Shown here: one piece after another, positions 47,909 to 56,056 of the stretch
How positions within the stretch are numbered: position 1 is the first letter of the stretch
Layout of the letters: the number at the start of each line of letters is the position of its first letter
Assembly: GCA_948560265.1 (NCBI GenBank)
Contig: CAOXTD010000005.1
Location: 16,264-80,263, forward strand
Direction of reading: 5' to 3'
DNA length: 64,000 nucleotides
From: an uncultured Clostridia bacterium
GTDB lineage: Bacteria > Bacillota > Clostridia > TANB77 > CAG-508
The notes under the pieces: model-generated
The model's database searches: none
Told to the model about the DNA's origin: nothing
Seen by the model: only the letters and a program-made list of their open reading frames with translations
Made by a program: the position numbers and the translations under genes

Positions 47909-47930
47909 AAAATCCCCTTCGGGGGATTTT
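47909..47930. terminator. UUCG-loop terminator between fba and smpB
   Basis: AAAATCCCC-TTCG-GGGGATTTT, 9-bp stem with a stable UUCG tetraloop. Works for both convergent genes. Confidence 0.92.
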
Positions 47931-48380
47931 TATATTTTTCCAAATTGCTGTCTTAATCTACGCTCAGCATCTTTTTTTGCAATGTCTTCACGTTTATCAT
48001 ACAATTTTTTCCCTTTACCAATGCCAAGCTCAATTTTTACAAAATTACCAGTAAAGTAAAGACTCATAGGAACTAATGTGTAGCCTTGTTGTTTGATAAG
48101 ACCAATTAGTTTGTGAATTTCACGTTTGTTCAATAGAAGCTTACGGTCACGTAAAGGATCTTTATTAAAAATATTTCCTTGTTCATAAGGAGAAATATGC
48201 ATACTATAAAGATAGACCTCTCCATTTTTTATACCTGCATAACTATCTTTCAAATTTACTTTTCCGATTACGAATCGATTTGATTTCAGTTCCTGTTAAA
48301 ACTATTCCAGCTTCTAACGTATCTGTTATAGTATAATTATGTCTAGCTACAGGATTTGTAGCAATTATTTTTTTATTCAT
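47930..48380 (-). CDS. smpB: SsrA-binding protein SmpB with one CGG +1 shift
   Basis: 149 residues through the shift. Partner of tmRNA in rescue of stalled ribosomes. It starts at 48380 (AAAGGAG site): [38 protein letters not shown]. Codon 39 is CGG (48266-48264); reading GGA gives [23 protein letters not shown], the SmpB core, on to [17 protein letters not shown] and the basic tail [15 protein letters not shown]. Start block and remainder each match the family, only in two frames. No tmRNA gene was seen nearby. Confidence 0.93.
48264..48266 (-). other. CGG +1 recoding site in smpB
   Basis: Minus-strand context CGT AAT CGGA AAA GTA; the +1 frame gives R-N-G-K-V-N-L-K-D. Note the preceding Arg is CGT, an ordinary arginine codon. 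Confidence 0.9.
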
Positions 48381-48458
48381 ATATGTAAACTCCTTTAATC
48401 ATTGTATAAGTTTTTTAATTAGTCATAATAATATCTATTTTTTTAGTAGCTATTAAAT

Positions 48459-48571
48459 AGTCTTAATAATATGTGTTTTTTGTTTTTAAAATGCCCGTTG
48501 CAGTCAGCAATTTCAAAGAAGAAAGTCAGAACGGTACCTCTCAAAACTGCAAAACAGATATTATTAAGACT
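48459..48571. other. Structured intergenic element with inverted ends
   Basis: The gap 48381-48618 holds no gene. AGTCTTAATAATAT (48459-48472) pairs with ATATTATTAAGACT (48558-48571), extended by a T-rich/A-rich pair (GTTTT with AAAAC). The 75-base interior is richer in G and C (GCCCGTTGCAGTCAGC, GAACGGTACC). A structured RNA or small mobile element are both possible; not matched to a known family. Confidence 0.5.
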
Positions 48572-48618
48572 AATTTTTAAGAAAATTAAAATTAAGAATA
48601 ATTAATTGTTAGCAATAA

Positions 48619-49089
48619 TTACTCATCATCATTATCATCATGATTATAAGTAGTTATATTATTTTGCTTTGCATAATACATAACTAAGGCTACAATAATA
48701 ATACCAACAATTGCAAGAACCATCCAAGTCCATACATTATTAGATACATTACCAAATAGACCAGTAGCTCCAGTATCAGCAGATGTTCTAGTAGCAGTAT
48801 AGCCACCATTATTACCAGTTGTAACACCACTTGTTCTATTATCACGGTTCATACCATTATCAATACCATTAGTTACATCTCTAGCGCCATTTCCAATAGC
48901 ATTTACACCATCTTTGATGCCATTGACAGCACCTTTTCCAGCATCTTCAACTACATTTTCAGCACCACCAACGAAATTTCTAATACCATTTACAGCATTA
49001 TCCATACCAGTATTAGCAAATACATTTGGAATAAATACAAAAGTAAAAATAGCTAAAATAATGGCTGTTATAAAAAGTTTCTTTTTCAT
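48619..49089 (-). CDS. Secreted Gly/Asn-rich protein with C-terminal membrane helix
   Basis: 156 residues. Signal peptide 1-24 (LFITAIILAIFTFVFIPNVFA). A central amphipathic Gly/Asn/Val repeat region (GIRNFVGGAENVVEDAGKGAVNGIKDGVNAIGNGA) and a Thr-rich stretch are followed by a membrane helix (VWTWMVLAIVGIIIVALVMYY) and an acidic tail. ATG 49089 follows AAAGGAGG; a longer frame to 49125 is upstream of that site. Resembles the next gene in layout. Confidence 0.72.
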   Translation of the reverse strand: MKKKLFITAIILAIFTFVFIPNVFANTGMDNAVNGIRNFVGGAENVVEDAGKGAVNGIKDGVNAIGNGARDVTNGIDNGMNRDNRTSGVTTGNNGGYTATRTSADTGATGLFGNVSNNVWTWMVLAIVGIIIVALVMYYAKQNNITTYNHDDNDDE

Positions 49090-49191
49090 AAGATAAAATC
49101 CTCCTTTTATCAAAATTGGGTTCATTATTATTATTCATTTTTAAAGATAAAATATTCTGATAAAAAGTGGAAACAATCTAATTTAAAAAAG

Positions 49192-49217
49192 CTGCTAAAT
49201 TTTGAAAAATTTAACAG
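49192..49217 (-). terminator. Intrinsic terminator (minus strand)
   Basis: 12-bp stem CTGCTAAATTTT / AAAATTTAACAG with one mismatch, followed on the minus strand by CTTTTTTT; ends the gene at 49228-49650. Confidence 0.75.
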
Positions 49218-49227
49218 TTTTATATAA

Positions 49228-49650
49228 TTATTTTAAACGAATCATAATAGCAATTGCTAATAAAATAAGAATGACACCAACAGTAATCAATAAGATATTG
49301 ATAATATTTGTAACAGATAAACCAGAATTAGAAGATTCATTAGTTGCTGGTTGTAATGTTTGCATATCGTCTAAAGGATTATCTGGAATAGTAGTATCAT
49401 TATTATCTACTATATTATTAGAGTTTATTGCATTGTTATCAGTGATATTAGCATTAGTAGTATTGTTATCAGTTACTTGATTGCTAGCTGTTTGATTATT
49501 GATTGGTTCTTCACTGTTGATAGAATTATTAGATTGGGTATTATCTGTTCCTGGTAAATTTAAATTAATATTAGCAGCTGAAGAACAAATAGTGCAAAGA
49601 CTAAATATAACTAATAAAATTAAAAATATTTTTAACGATTTTTTTGTCAT
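49228..49650 (-). CDS. Secreted Asn/Thr-rich protein with C-terminal membrane helix
   Basis: 140 residues. Signal peptide 1-24 (SLKIFLILLVIFSLCTICSSAA), a low-complexity Asn/Thr/Ser linker of about 80 residues, and a C-terminal helix (VTNIINILLITVGVILILLAIAIMI) ending RLK. Same architecture as the neighbouring 48619 gene, so they may be divergent duplicates. ATG 49650 follows AAAGGAGG. Not recognised as a named family. Confidence 0.72.
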   Translation of the reverse strand: MTKKSLKIFLILLVIFSLCTICSSAANINLNLPGTDNTQSNNSINSEEPINNQTASNQVTDNNTTNANITDNNAINSNNIVDNNDTTIPDNPLDDMQTLQPATNESSNSGLSVTNIINILLITVGVILILLAIAIMIRLK

Positions 49651-49826
49651 TTCAAAAAATCCTCCTTTATCTATTGTTACCATATAATCATACACAATTC
49701 ATCAAAAAAAGTCCATACATTTTTTGAAATTTATATTAAAATTCGAATTACCATTGCCTGAAAGCATTGAATTCTAATAAAAAACTATGATATAATACGT
49801 TTGATATTTTAAAGGAAAGATAAAAG

Positions 49827-50141
49827 ATGTACTATATTTATATGTTAAGATGTGAAGATAATTCAATATATACAGGCATTACCAATGATATCAAACGACG
49901 TTGGGAAGAACACCATAGCAAAGACGAAAAAGGAGCAAAGTATACAAAAGGACATAATGTATTAAAAATAGAAGCCTTATGGATTACAGAAGATAGAAAA
50001 TTAGCTTCAAAATTAGAATATCATATCAAGCATTTACAAAAAGAAAAAAAAGAAGAATTGATAAAAACAAAAGATTTAGAAAAATACTTAAGCAAAAAAA
50101 TAGAATGTGAGAAATATCAATATATGGGGAATAAGATATGA
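49827..50141 (+). CDS. GIY-YIG nuclease-domain protein (UPF0213)
   Basis: 104 residues. Single GIY-YIG domain: YYIYMLRCEDNSIYTGITNDIKRRWEEH with Tyr and Arg of the catalytic site, typical of the UPF0213/YhbQ group. Possible role in DNA repair or recombination. Its stop overlaps the start of the HD-CYTH gene (ATGA). Confidence 0.9.
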   Translation: MYYIYMLRCEDNSIYTGITNDIKRRWEEHHSKDEKGAKYTKGHNVLKIEALWITEDRKLASKLEYHIKHLQKEKKEELIKTKDLEKYLSKKIECEKYQYMGNKI

Positions 50142-52333
50142 TACAAAGAGATGCAATTTATGGAAATATAGAGTTAGAGGGAATTTATGAAGAAATTGTA
50201 AAATCAAGAGATTTTTCAAGATTAAAAGACATTGTACAAACAGCATTAAATAGTATTCAATATCCAGAATTGGAAAGAGAAACACGTTATGAACATAGCA
50301 TAGGTGTATATCATTTAATGTGCAGAACTTTAAACAATCTAGAAAGAAAGTTAAGCACTTATGGTTTGAATATTGCAAAAGAAGAAAAAGAATTGGCAAA
50401 ATTGGCTGCTCTCTTACATGACATAGGACATGGAGTAAATTCGCATTTACTAGAAGAAATAACAGGAGTGTCACATGAACAAAGAGGTATTGATATTATT
50501 CAAGATTCTTCAACAGAAATTCATCAAATTATTAAAAATCACTATGGAGAAGATTTTGTTAAAAAACTAGCAGGATTTATGGACTGTATTTATGGAAATG
50601 GAGAAGTTGAAGAGAGTATTGAACTAGAGGATAAAAATATAGTACCTTTAAAGGGATTACTGGCAGCATTAATTTCACATAACATTGATTTAGATCGTAT
50701 TGATTATTTAATAAGAGAGTCTACTTATACAGGGATGGGAACATTAACAAATTATAAAGAACTAATCAATAGCTTTGAGTGTGTTCTAGCAGGAAATCAA
50801 ATGATCTTGGGAATACCTGAAGAAAAGAAACATTTATTAGAAGCAAATATTTTGGAAAGAACTAGAAATTATAGCCAGATTTATTATTGTGATGCTGATT
50901 TTACAGGAAATTATACATTTACACAACTGCTAGCAGAGTTAAGGAAACATCCTCAAGAAGTACCAGAGTCAGTACCAGAAGCTGTTAGCAAATTCCTGAC
51001 ACAAGAAAAAGCAAATTTTACAAGTCAGGAATATATGAAGTTAACAACTACACCTGTAGAACAAGCAATTAAACAAATTGCTCAAACAACTCAAAATGAG
51101 AAAATCAGATATCTATGTCATTATAAAGAAAGTGCAAAAAAGGACTTTCAAGTTTTATATAATGGAAGAAGTGAAAGATATATTAGAAAATTATTAGAAA
51201 GAGTAATTCCGAATTTTCCAAAAGATTCACACTGTATTTTTTCACAAGAAAGAACGATTAAACCGTATAAAAAAACTAAATTTGGAAGTATTAATATTAT
51301 TACAAAAGCAGGAATTCAAAAATTTGAAGATTTGCCAAATAGTGTTAGTCTAAAACCAATTAAAAAATCAGTAATTGCAATAAATCTAGAATTATTACGT
51401 TTAGAATTGGGAATTTCAACACAAGAATTTCAAAGTAAATATGCAGACATATTAAAAGATATTATTGCAAATCAATCAAAGCCAGTACAGGAATTTGAAT
51501 TGAAATACATAATCACAAAACCAGGAATTTATACCGAAGACATTATAGAATTAGCAATACAAAAATATCCTATTGTAGATGAAGCTACATATCATTTTTC
51601 TGACTATTATTATGATAGCCCAAGAGATTTTTCATTTTTAGAACAAGGGAAAGCATTAAGAATTAGACATGGACATACCAAATATTGTGGAGAACAAAGT
51701 CGAAGTTACAAAAATAAGAGAATTACTTATAAGACATATGAAGAAGAAGGAGATACAACTTATACTAATAGAACAAAGCAAGAAGAAATAGGAAGTAGTA
51801 TACAGTTAAAAGATTATGCAGAATTTCTTTCGTCCATTAATGCACCAAATGAACTAAAAAATACTTTAAATGTAAATGGATATAGAAAACTTATCACAGT
51901 AGAAGTAAACGGACAACTCATAGATATTTCGTTTTGTGTAGCGAGCTATCAAAATTGTATTTATGAAATGCCAGGATGTGCCAGAACAATTGAAATTAGA
52001 CCAAGAGATAATCAAATTATAGGAAGAACTTTACTATTACAGGTTAAAAGAGAACTAGAACTAGCTTTTCCAGGATTAAAAGATTCTATTACAAATGCTA
52101 ATATTTATGAAATTGGAATGGTGGATACTTATGACAAATATAAAAAGGGATATATTATTAGTGAAGAGGCAGCAGAATTTGAAAAGAGAAATCCAGAAGC
52201 TGCACAAAAATTAGCTAGCATTGTAGAAGATTTAAAGCAAAAAAGACATATGACGTATGTGACGCAAACTCCGCCAGTAGAAGAATTGAAAAGGCAAGAA
52301 GTTGTAAGAGTTCCAGAGGGTGTAGAAATTTGA
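50138..52333 (+). CDS. HD phosphohydrolase fused to a CYTH domain
   Basis: 731 residues. N-terminal HD domain similar to dNTP triphosphohydrolase-like proteins: RYEHSIGVYHLMC, the HD pair LLHDIGHG near residue 92, and SHNIDLDRIDYLIREST. From about residue 450 a CYTH/triphosphate-tunnel domain: EFELKYIITKPG, YYYDSPRDFSFLEQGKALRIRHG, KRITYKTYEEEGD, KLITVEVNGQLIDISF. Both halves act on phosphate esters in their families, so the fusion suggests a nucleotide or polyphosphate hydrolase. Overlaps the GIY-YIG gene by 4 bases. Confidence 0.86.
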   Translation: MIQRDAIYGNIELEGIYEEIVKSRDFSRLKDIVQTALNSIQYPELERETRYEHSIGVYHLMCRTLNNLERKLSTYGLNIAKEEKELAKLAALLHDIGHGVNSHLLEEITGVSHEQRGIDIIQDSSTEIHQIIKNHYGEDFVKKLAGFMDCIYGNGEVEESIELEDKNIVPLKGLLAALISHNIDLDRIDYLIRESTYTGMGTLTNYKELINSFECVLAGNQMILGIPEEKKHLLEANILERTRNYSQIYYCDADFTGNYTFTQLLAELRKHPQEVPESVPEAVSKFLTQEKANFTSQEYMKLTTTPVEQAIKQIAQTTQNEKIRYLCHYKESAKKDFQVLYNGRSERYIRKLLERVIPNFPKDSHCIFSQERTIKPYKKTKFGSINIITKAGIQKFEDLPNSVSLKPIKKSVIAINLELLRLELGISTQEFQSKYADILKDIIANQSKPVQEFELKYIITKPGIYTEDIIELAIQKYPIVDEATYHFSDYYYDSPRDFSFLEQGKALRIRHGHTKYCGEQSRSYKNKRITYKTYEEEGDTTYTNRTKQEEIGSSIQLKDYAEFLSSINAPNELKNTLNVNGYRKLITVEVNGQLIDISFCVASYQNCIYEMPGCARTIEIRPRDNQIIGRTLLLQVKRELELAFPGLKDSITNANIYEIGMVDTYDKYKKGYIISEEAAEFEKRNPEAAQKLASIVEDLKQKRHMTYVTQTPPVEELKRQEVVRVPEGVEI

Positions 52334-52397
52334 AAGATAGACATACAAGACGTTTAGTGGATTATTTTTAAGATACAATGAAGAAAGAAGAAATATT

Positions 52398-53060
52398 ATG
52401 GAAGAAAAATTAAAAGAATATATTGTTAAAAATATATTTCCTTTATATGAAAGATATTATTCACATGGAATGATACATATAGAAAATGTCATAAAAAATT
52501 GCTTATTTTTAGCTGACTATTATAAACTAAATAAAGATATGGCCTATGTAATAGGAGCATATCATGACTTAGGACTAAAAGTAGATAGAAAAAATCATGA
52601 AATAGAGTCAGGAAAGATATTAGAACAAGATATAGAATTAAAAAAGTATTTTTCTAAAGAGCAAATTACGACAATGAGAGTAGCAGTAGAAGATCACAGA
52701 GGCTCTAGAAAAGAATGTCCAAGAAATAAATATGGAGAAATTTTATCAGATTCAGATAGAGATTTTGATATAGGAATATTAGTAAAAAGGCAGTTGTCTA
52801 CTTCTATAAAAAATTACCCAGAATTTACAACTTTTGAAGAACATTTTGAGAATTGTTATCAATATATGTTAAAAAGAATAAATCAATCAGGACATTTTAA
52901 TTTATGGACCGATAATCCGATATTAATAGAAAAAAGAGCTGAATTTGAAAAACAATATTTGGATAAAGAATATGCTAAATCAGTATATAAGGCAGAATAT
53001 GAAAGAATTTCAAAAGATGGAACTATTGAAAAGATAAAAAACTATTATTTAGATTATTAA
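52398..53060 (+). CDS. HD-domain hydrolase
   Basis: 220 residues. HD domain with HGMIHIENVIKN, the metal pair AYHDLGLKV near residue 54, and VEDHRGSRKE; a YfbR/UPF-type metal phosphohydrolase. SDRDFDIGILVKRQLS near residue 118. Probably acts on nucleotides or signalling nucleotides. GAAGAAAGAAG upstream gives a weak RBS. Confidence 0.8.
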   Translation: MEEKLKEYIVKNIFPLYERYYSHGMIHIENVIKNCLFLADYYKLNKDMAYVIGAYHDLGLKVDRKNHEIESGKILEQDIELKKYFSKEQITTMRVAVEDHRGSRKECPRNKYGEILSDSDRDFDIGILVKRQLSTSIKNYPEFTTFEEHFENCYQYMLKRINQSGHFNLWTDNPILIEKRAEFEKQYLDKEYAKSVYKAEYERISKDGTIEKIKNYYLDY

Positions 53061-53088
53061 ATATTTTTTATAAAATTTTAAAAAGCTA

Positions 53089-53119
53089 TTGACTTAGAGT
53101 TAACTTCAAGTGTTATATA
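53089..53119 (+). promoter_or_regulatory. MerR-type promoter with operator in a 19-bp spacer
   Basis: TTGACT (53089-53094), 19-bp spacer, TATATA (53114-53119). The spacer holds the near-palindrome CTTAGAGTTAACTTCAAG (53093-53110). Long spacers with an internal palindrome are the hallmark of MerR-activated promoters. Confidence 0.82.
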
Positions 53120-53154
53120 TAAATAGAAAAATATGCCACTTAAAGGAGAAAAAA

Positions 53155-53538
53155 ATGACAATAGCAGAAACGAGTAAAAAATATGACTTAACACCAGATA
53201 CCCTAAGATATTACGAAAAAATAGGGTTACTTAATCGTGTGCCAAGAACTTCAAATGGAATTAGAGACTATGATGAAAATTCTTGCAAAAGAATTGAATT
53301 TATCAAATGTATGAGAACAGCAGGCGTAGAAATTGAGATTTTAATAGAATATATGGAGCTATTTGAAATGGGAAAAACTACTGTTGCTGCTAGAAAGAAA
53401 TTGTTAGAAGAACAAAGAATAAAATTACTAGAAAAGCAGAAAAATATCAATGCGACCATAGAAAGATTAAACTACAAAATAGCCTTATATGAAGAAATTG
53501 AAAGTGGCAAAAGAAAAGATTTTACAGAGGAAGTGTAA
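53155..53538 (+). CDS. MerR-family regulator
   Basis: 127 residues. N-terminal MerR HTH: TIAETSKKYDLTPDTLRYYEKIGLLNRVPRTSNGIRDYDEN, then a dimerising coiled coil (LLEEQRIKLLEKQKNINATIERLNYKIALYEEI). AAAGGAG site before ATG 53155. Autoregulated through its own 19-bp-spacer promoter, and likely drives the DUF362, membrane protein and DUF1893 genes behind it. Confidence 0.9.
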   Translation: MTIAETSKKYDLTPDTLRYYEKIGLLNRVPRTSNGIRDYDENSCKRIEFIKCMRTAGVEIEILIEYMELFEMGKTTVAARKKLLEEQRIKLLEKQKNINATIERLNYKIALYEEIESGKRKDFTEEV

Positions 53539-53559
53539 AATAAAAGAAAGGATGGTTTT

Positions 53560-54441
53560 ATGGAAAAATCAAAAGTTTACTTTACAAAGGAAATTACACC
53601 AGAAAACGTTGTGAAAATGTATGAAATGCTAGGAAAAGAATTACCAGGAAAGGTAGCCATTAAACTACACTCTGGTGAGAAGGGAAATCAAAACTATTTA
53701 AGACCTGAATTTGTGAAAGCAATTGTAGAAAGAGTAAATGGAACAGTAGTAGAATGCAACACTGCTTATGATGGAGCAAGAAATACAACCAAAAGACATC
53801 AAAAATTAATGGAAGAACATGGCTGGAGCAAATATTTTACAGTAGATATTATGGATGGAGAAGGACCAGACAAAGTATTAGAAATTCCAAATGGAAAAGT
53901 AATCCAAAAAGATTATGTTGGAAAGAATATTGATAACTATGATTCTATGTTAGTATTATCTCATTTTAAAGGGCATCCAATGGGTGGCTACGGTGGAGCA
54001 TTAAAACAATTATCTATTGGTGTAGCATCAGGACATGGAAAAAGCTATATTCACTGTGTGGGAAATGAAAATGGAACTTTTGAAGATATGTTCCATGTTG
54101 ACCAAAATAAATTTTTAGAAGCAATGGCAGACTCCGCTTCAGCAGTAGCAAAGTACTTTGAAAATAGAATTGTATATATTAATGTTATGTGCAATATGTC
54201 CGTAGATTGTGACTGTTGTAGCGTTGCAGAAGATCCTTGCATGAAAGATATTGGAATTTTAGCAAGTTTAGACCCAATTGCAATAGACCAAGCTTGTATT
54301 GACTTAGTATATAATTCAGAAGATCCAGGAAAAGACCATTTTATAGAAAGAGTAGAAAGACAAAATGGAGTTCATACGATAGAAGCAGCTTCTGAACTTG
54401 GTTTTGGCTCAAGAGAATATGAATTGATTAATTTAGATTAG
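53560..54441 (+). CDS. DUF362-domain protein
   Basis: 293 residues matching DUF362: VAIKLHSGEKGNQNYLRPEFVKAIVE, LSHFKGHPMGGYGGALKQLSIG, and VDCDCCSVAEDPCMKDIGILASLDPIAIDQACIDLV, where a Cys cluster suggests an iron-sulfur or metal site. No separate 2x[4Fe-4S] ferredoxin tail. Second gene of the MerR operon. Function uncertain, probably redox. Confidence 0.87.
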   Translation: MEKSKVYFTKEITPENVVKMYEMLGKELPGKVAIKLHSGEKGNQNYLRPEFVKAIVERVNGTVVECNTAYDGARNTTKRHQKLMEEHGWSKYFTVDIMDGEGPDKVLEIPNGKVIQKDYVGKNIDNYDSMLVLSHFKGHPMGGYGGALKQLSIGVASGHGKSYIHCVGNENGTFEDMFHVDQNKFLEAMADSASAVAKYFENRIVYINVMCNMSVDCDCCSVAEDPCMKDIGILASLDPIAIDQACIDLVYNSEDPGKDHFIERVERQNGVHTIEAASELGFGSREYELINLD

Positions 54442-54451
54442 GAGGAATGTT

Positions 54452-55024
54452 ATGATGTTAGAAAAAGTAGAAAGTATGAAAAAATCAAATCGTTTAGTAG
54501 AAATTTTATCAAACAGAAAAGCAAAGTATATTATTGGAACCATTTTATTAAGTGGAATTGGTGTAGCTTTACCTAGAATATTTCACGTTTTAGCAGGAAC
54601 GAGTGCGGGTAGCACCTTTTTGCCAATGCATATTGCAGTATTAATTGCTGCCTTAACTTTTGGCATTACTTCAGCAACAGTTGTAGCTGGAAGCTCTGTT
54701 ATATTCAGCTATTTATTAACTGGTATGCCAAGTTTAGCAAGATTACCATATATGCTAATTGAGTTGGTCATTTATGCGATTTTATTAAGTTTATTCAATA
54801 AAAAATTCAACTCCTATATATCACTAATTGCAACTATAGTTTTAGGCAGAATAGTATATAGTGGAATATTATTTGCAGCAATCCATGTATTGGGATTACC
54901 TACTTATGGAATTTCAGTAATAGAGAGTATAATAGCAGGAATACCAGGGCTTATTATTCAATTGTTATTTGTTCCTTTCATAGCTAAAATAATGAATGAA
55001 AGGTTGAAATTAAAAAATGACTAA
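54452..55024 (+). CDS. Integral membrane protein, ECF S-component-like
   Basis: 190 residues with about five or six helices (YIIGTILLSGIGVALPRIFHVLAG; FLPMHIAVLIAALTFGITSATVVAGSSVIFSYLLTG). Size, helix number and the LPMHI segment suggest an S-component of an energy-coupling-factor vitamin/metal transporter. The ligand is not predictable. Overlaps the next gene by 8 bases. Confidence 0.7.
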   Translation: MMLEKVESMKKSNRLVEILSNRKAKYIIGTILLSGIGVALPRIFHVLAGTSAGSTFLPMHIAVLIAALTFGITSATVVAGSSVIFSYLLTGMPSLARLPYMLIELVIYAILLSLFNKKFNSYISLIATIVLGRIVYSGILFAAIHVLGLPTYGISVIESIIAGIPGLIIQLLFVPFIAKIMNERLKLKND

Positions 55025-55430
55025 TTTAGAAATAGTAAAAGAAAGACTATATGGTACAAATGCTAGCTTAGTAGTGCTATATGTAAATGGAGAATGTAGA
55101 GAATATTATCAAAACAGAATTAAGGATATTAAAGAGATATTGCAAAATGATAAACAAGCTTTAAAAGGAGCAATAATAGCAGATAAAGTAATTGGCAAAG
55201 TGGCAAGTAGCATTTTGACTGTTGCAGGAGTAAAAGAAATATATGCAGATGTGATAAGTAAATATGCTATTCCTGTTTTAGAAGAAAATACTGTTAAGTA
55301 TGAGTATAGGCAATTAGTAGAATATGTGCAAAATAACGATAAGACGGGAATGTGCCCTATGGAGAATAAATATAGAGAAGAAGCTGATATTCATAGAATT
55401 TATGAGGAAATGGTTGAAGGTAGTAATTAA
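55017..55430 (+). CDS. DUF1893 protein
   Basis: 137 residues of the DUF1893 family (SLVVLYVNGECREYYQNRIKDIKEIL; GAIIADKVIGKVASSILTVAGVKEIYADVISKYAIPVLEE; GMCPMENKYR). It is related in fold to cytidine-deaminase-like proteins; function unknown. Overlaps the membrane protein gene, so the two are translationally coupled. Confidence 0.86.
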   Translation: MTNLEIVKERLYGTNASLVVLYVNGECREYYQNRIKDIKEILQNDKQALKGAIIADKVIGKVASSILTVAGVKEIYADVISKYAIPVLEENTVKYEYRQLVEYVQNNDKTGMCPMENKYREEADIHRIYEEMVEGSN

Positions 55431-55440
55431 TTCTACCTTC
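55416..55440 (+). terminator. Intrinsic terminator
   Basis: GAAGGTAG / CTACCTTC 8-bp stem followed by TTTTT, overlapping the DUF1893 stop; ends the MerR operon. Confidence 0.85.
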
Positions 55441-55520
55441 TTTTTCTATAAATATGGAAAAAACTATTTCAAACAAAACAAAGATTTGATATAATATTCA
55501 AAAAGAATAGGGAGAATAAT

Positions 55521-56030
55521 ATGTTGAAGCTAGTAAAATTAGAAAATAAGTATCAAAATCAATTAATAGATATGATGGAAGAATGGAATAAAACAGGAGA
55601 GAAAATAGTGCCATATGCTATTAGAAAAACAGATTACCATGATTTTGATACTTATTTAGAAAGTTTAGAAGTAAAGAATGATAAAGAAGGATTAGTTCCA
55701 GATTCAACTTTTTTCTGCCTAGACACAGATAGAAATATATTTGTAGGAGCAGTAAATATTAGACACTATCTTAATGATGCTTTGTTATTAAATGGTGGGC
55801 ATATAGGAGACGGGGTAAGACCATCTGAAAGAAGAAAAGGATATGCCACAGAAATGATAAAACTAGCTTTGGAAGAATGTAAGAAATTAGGACTTGATAA
55901 AGTGCTAATGGTATGTGATAAAGATAATATTGGTTCTGCTAGAAGCATAAAGAAAAATGGTGGTGTATTAGAAAATGAAGTGCTTGTTGATGGTGTGTTA
56001 GAACAACGATATTGGATTACAATTAAATAG
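55521..56030 (+). CDS. GNAT-family acetyltransferase
   Basis: 169 residues. Acetyl-CoA loop GVRPSERRKGYATEMIKLALEECK (about residues 99-122) and the C-terminal DKDNIGSARSIKKNGGVLENE block typical of YkwB/RimJ-like acetyltransferases. Substrate unknown. Own RBS GGGAG. Confidence 0.87.
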   Translation: MLKLVKLENKYQNQLIDMMEEWNKTGEKIVPYAIRKTDYHDFDTYLESLEVKNDKEGLVPDSTFFCLDTDRNIFVGAVNIRHYLNDALLLNGGHIGDGVRPSERRKGYATEMIKLALEECKKLGLDKVLMVCDKDNIGSARSIKKNGGVLENEVLVDGVLEQRYWITIK

Positions 56031-56056
56031 TTATAAAAGGGAGAATTTTAAGAATA

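Noticed and set aside
48381..48618. tmRNA gene next to smpB
   Set aside because: The gap is too short and lacks a tRNA-Ala-like end or a tag reading frame.
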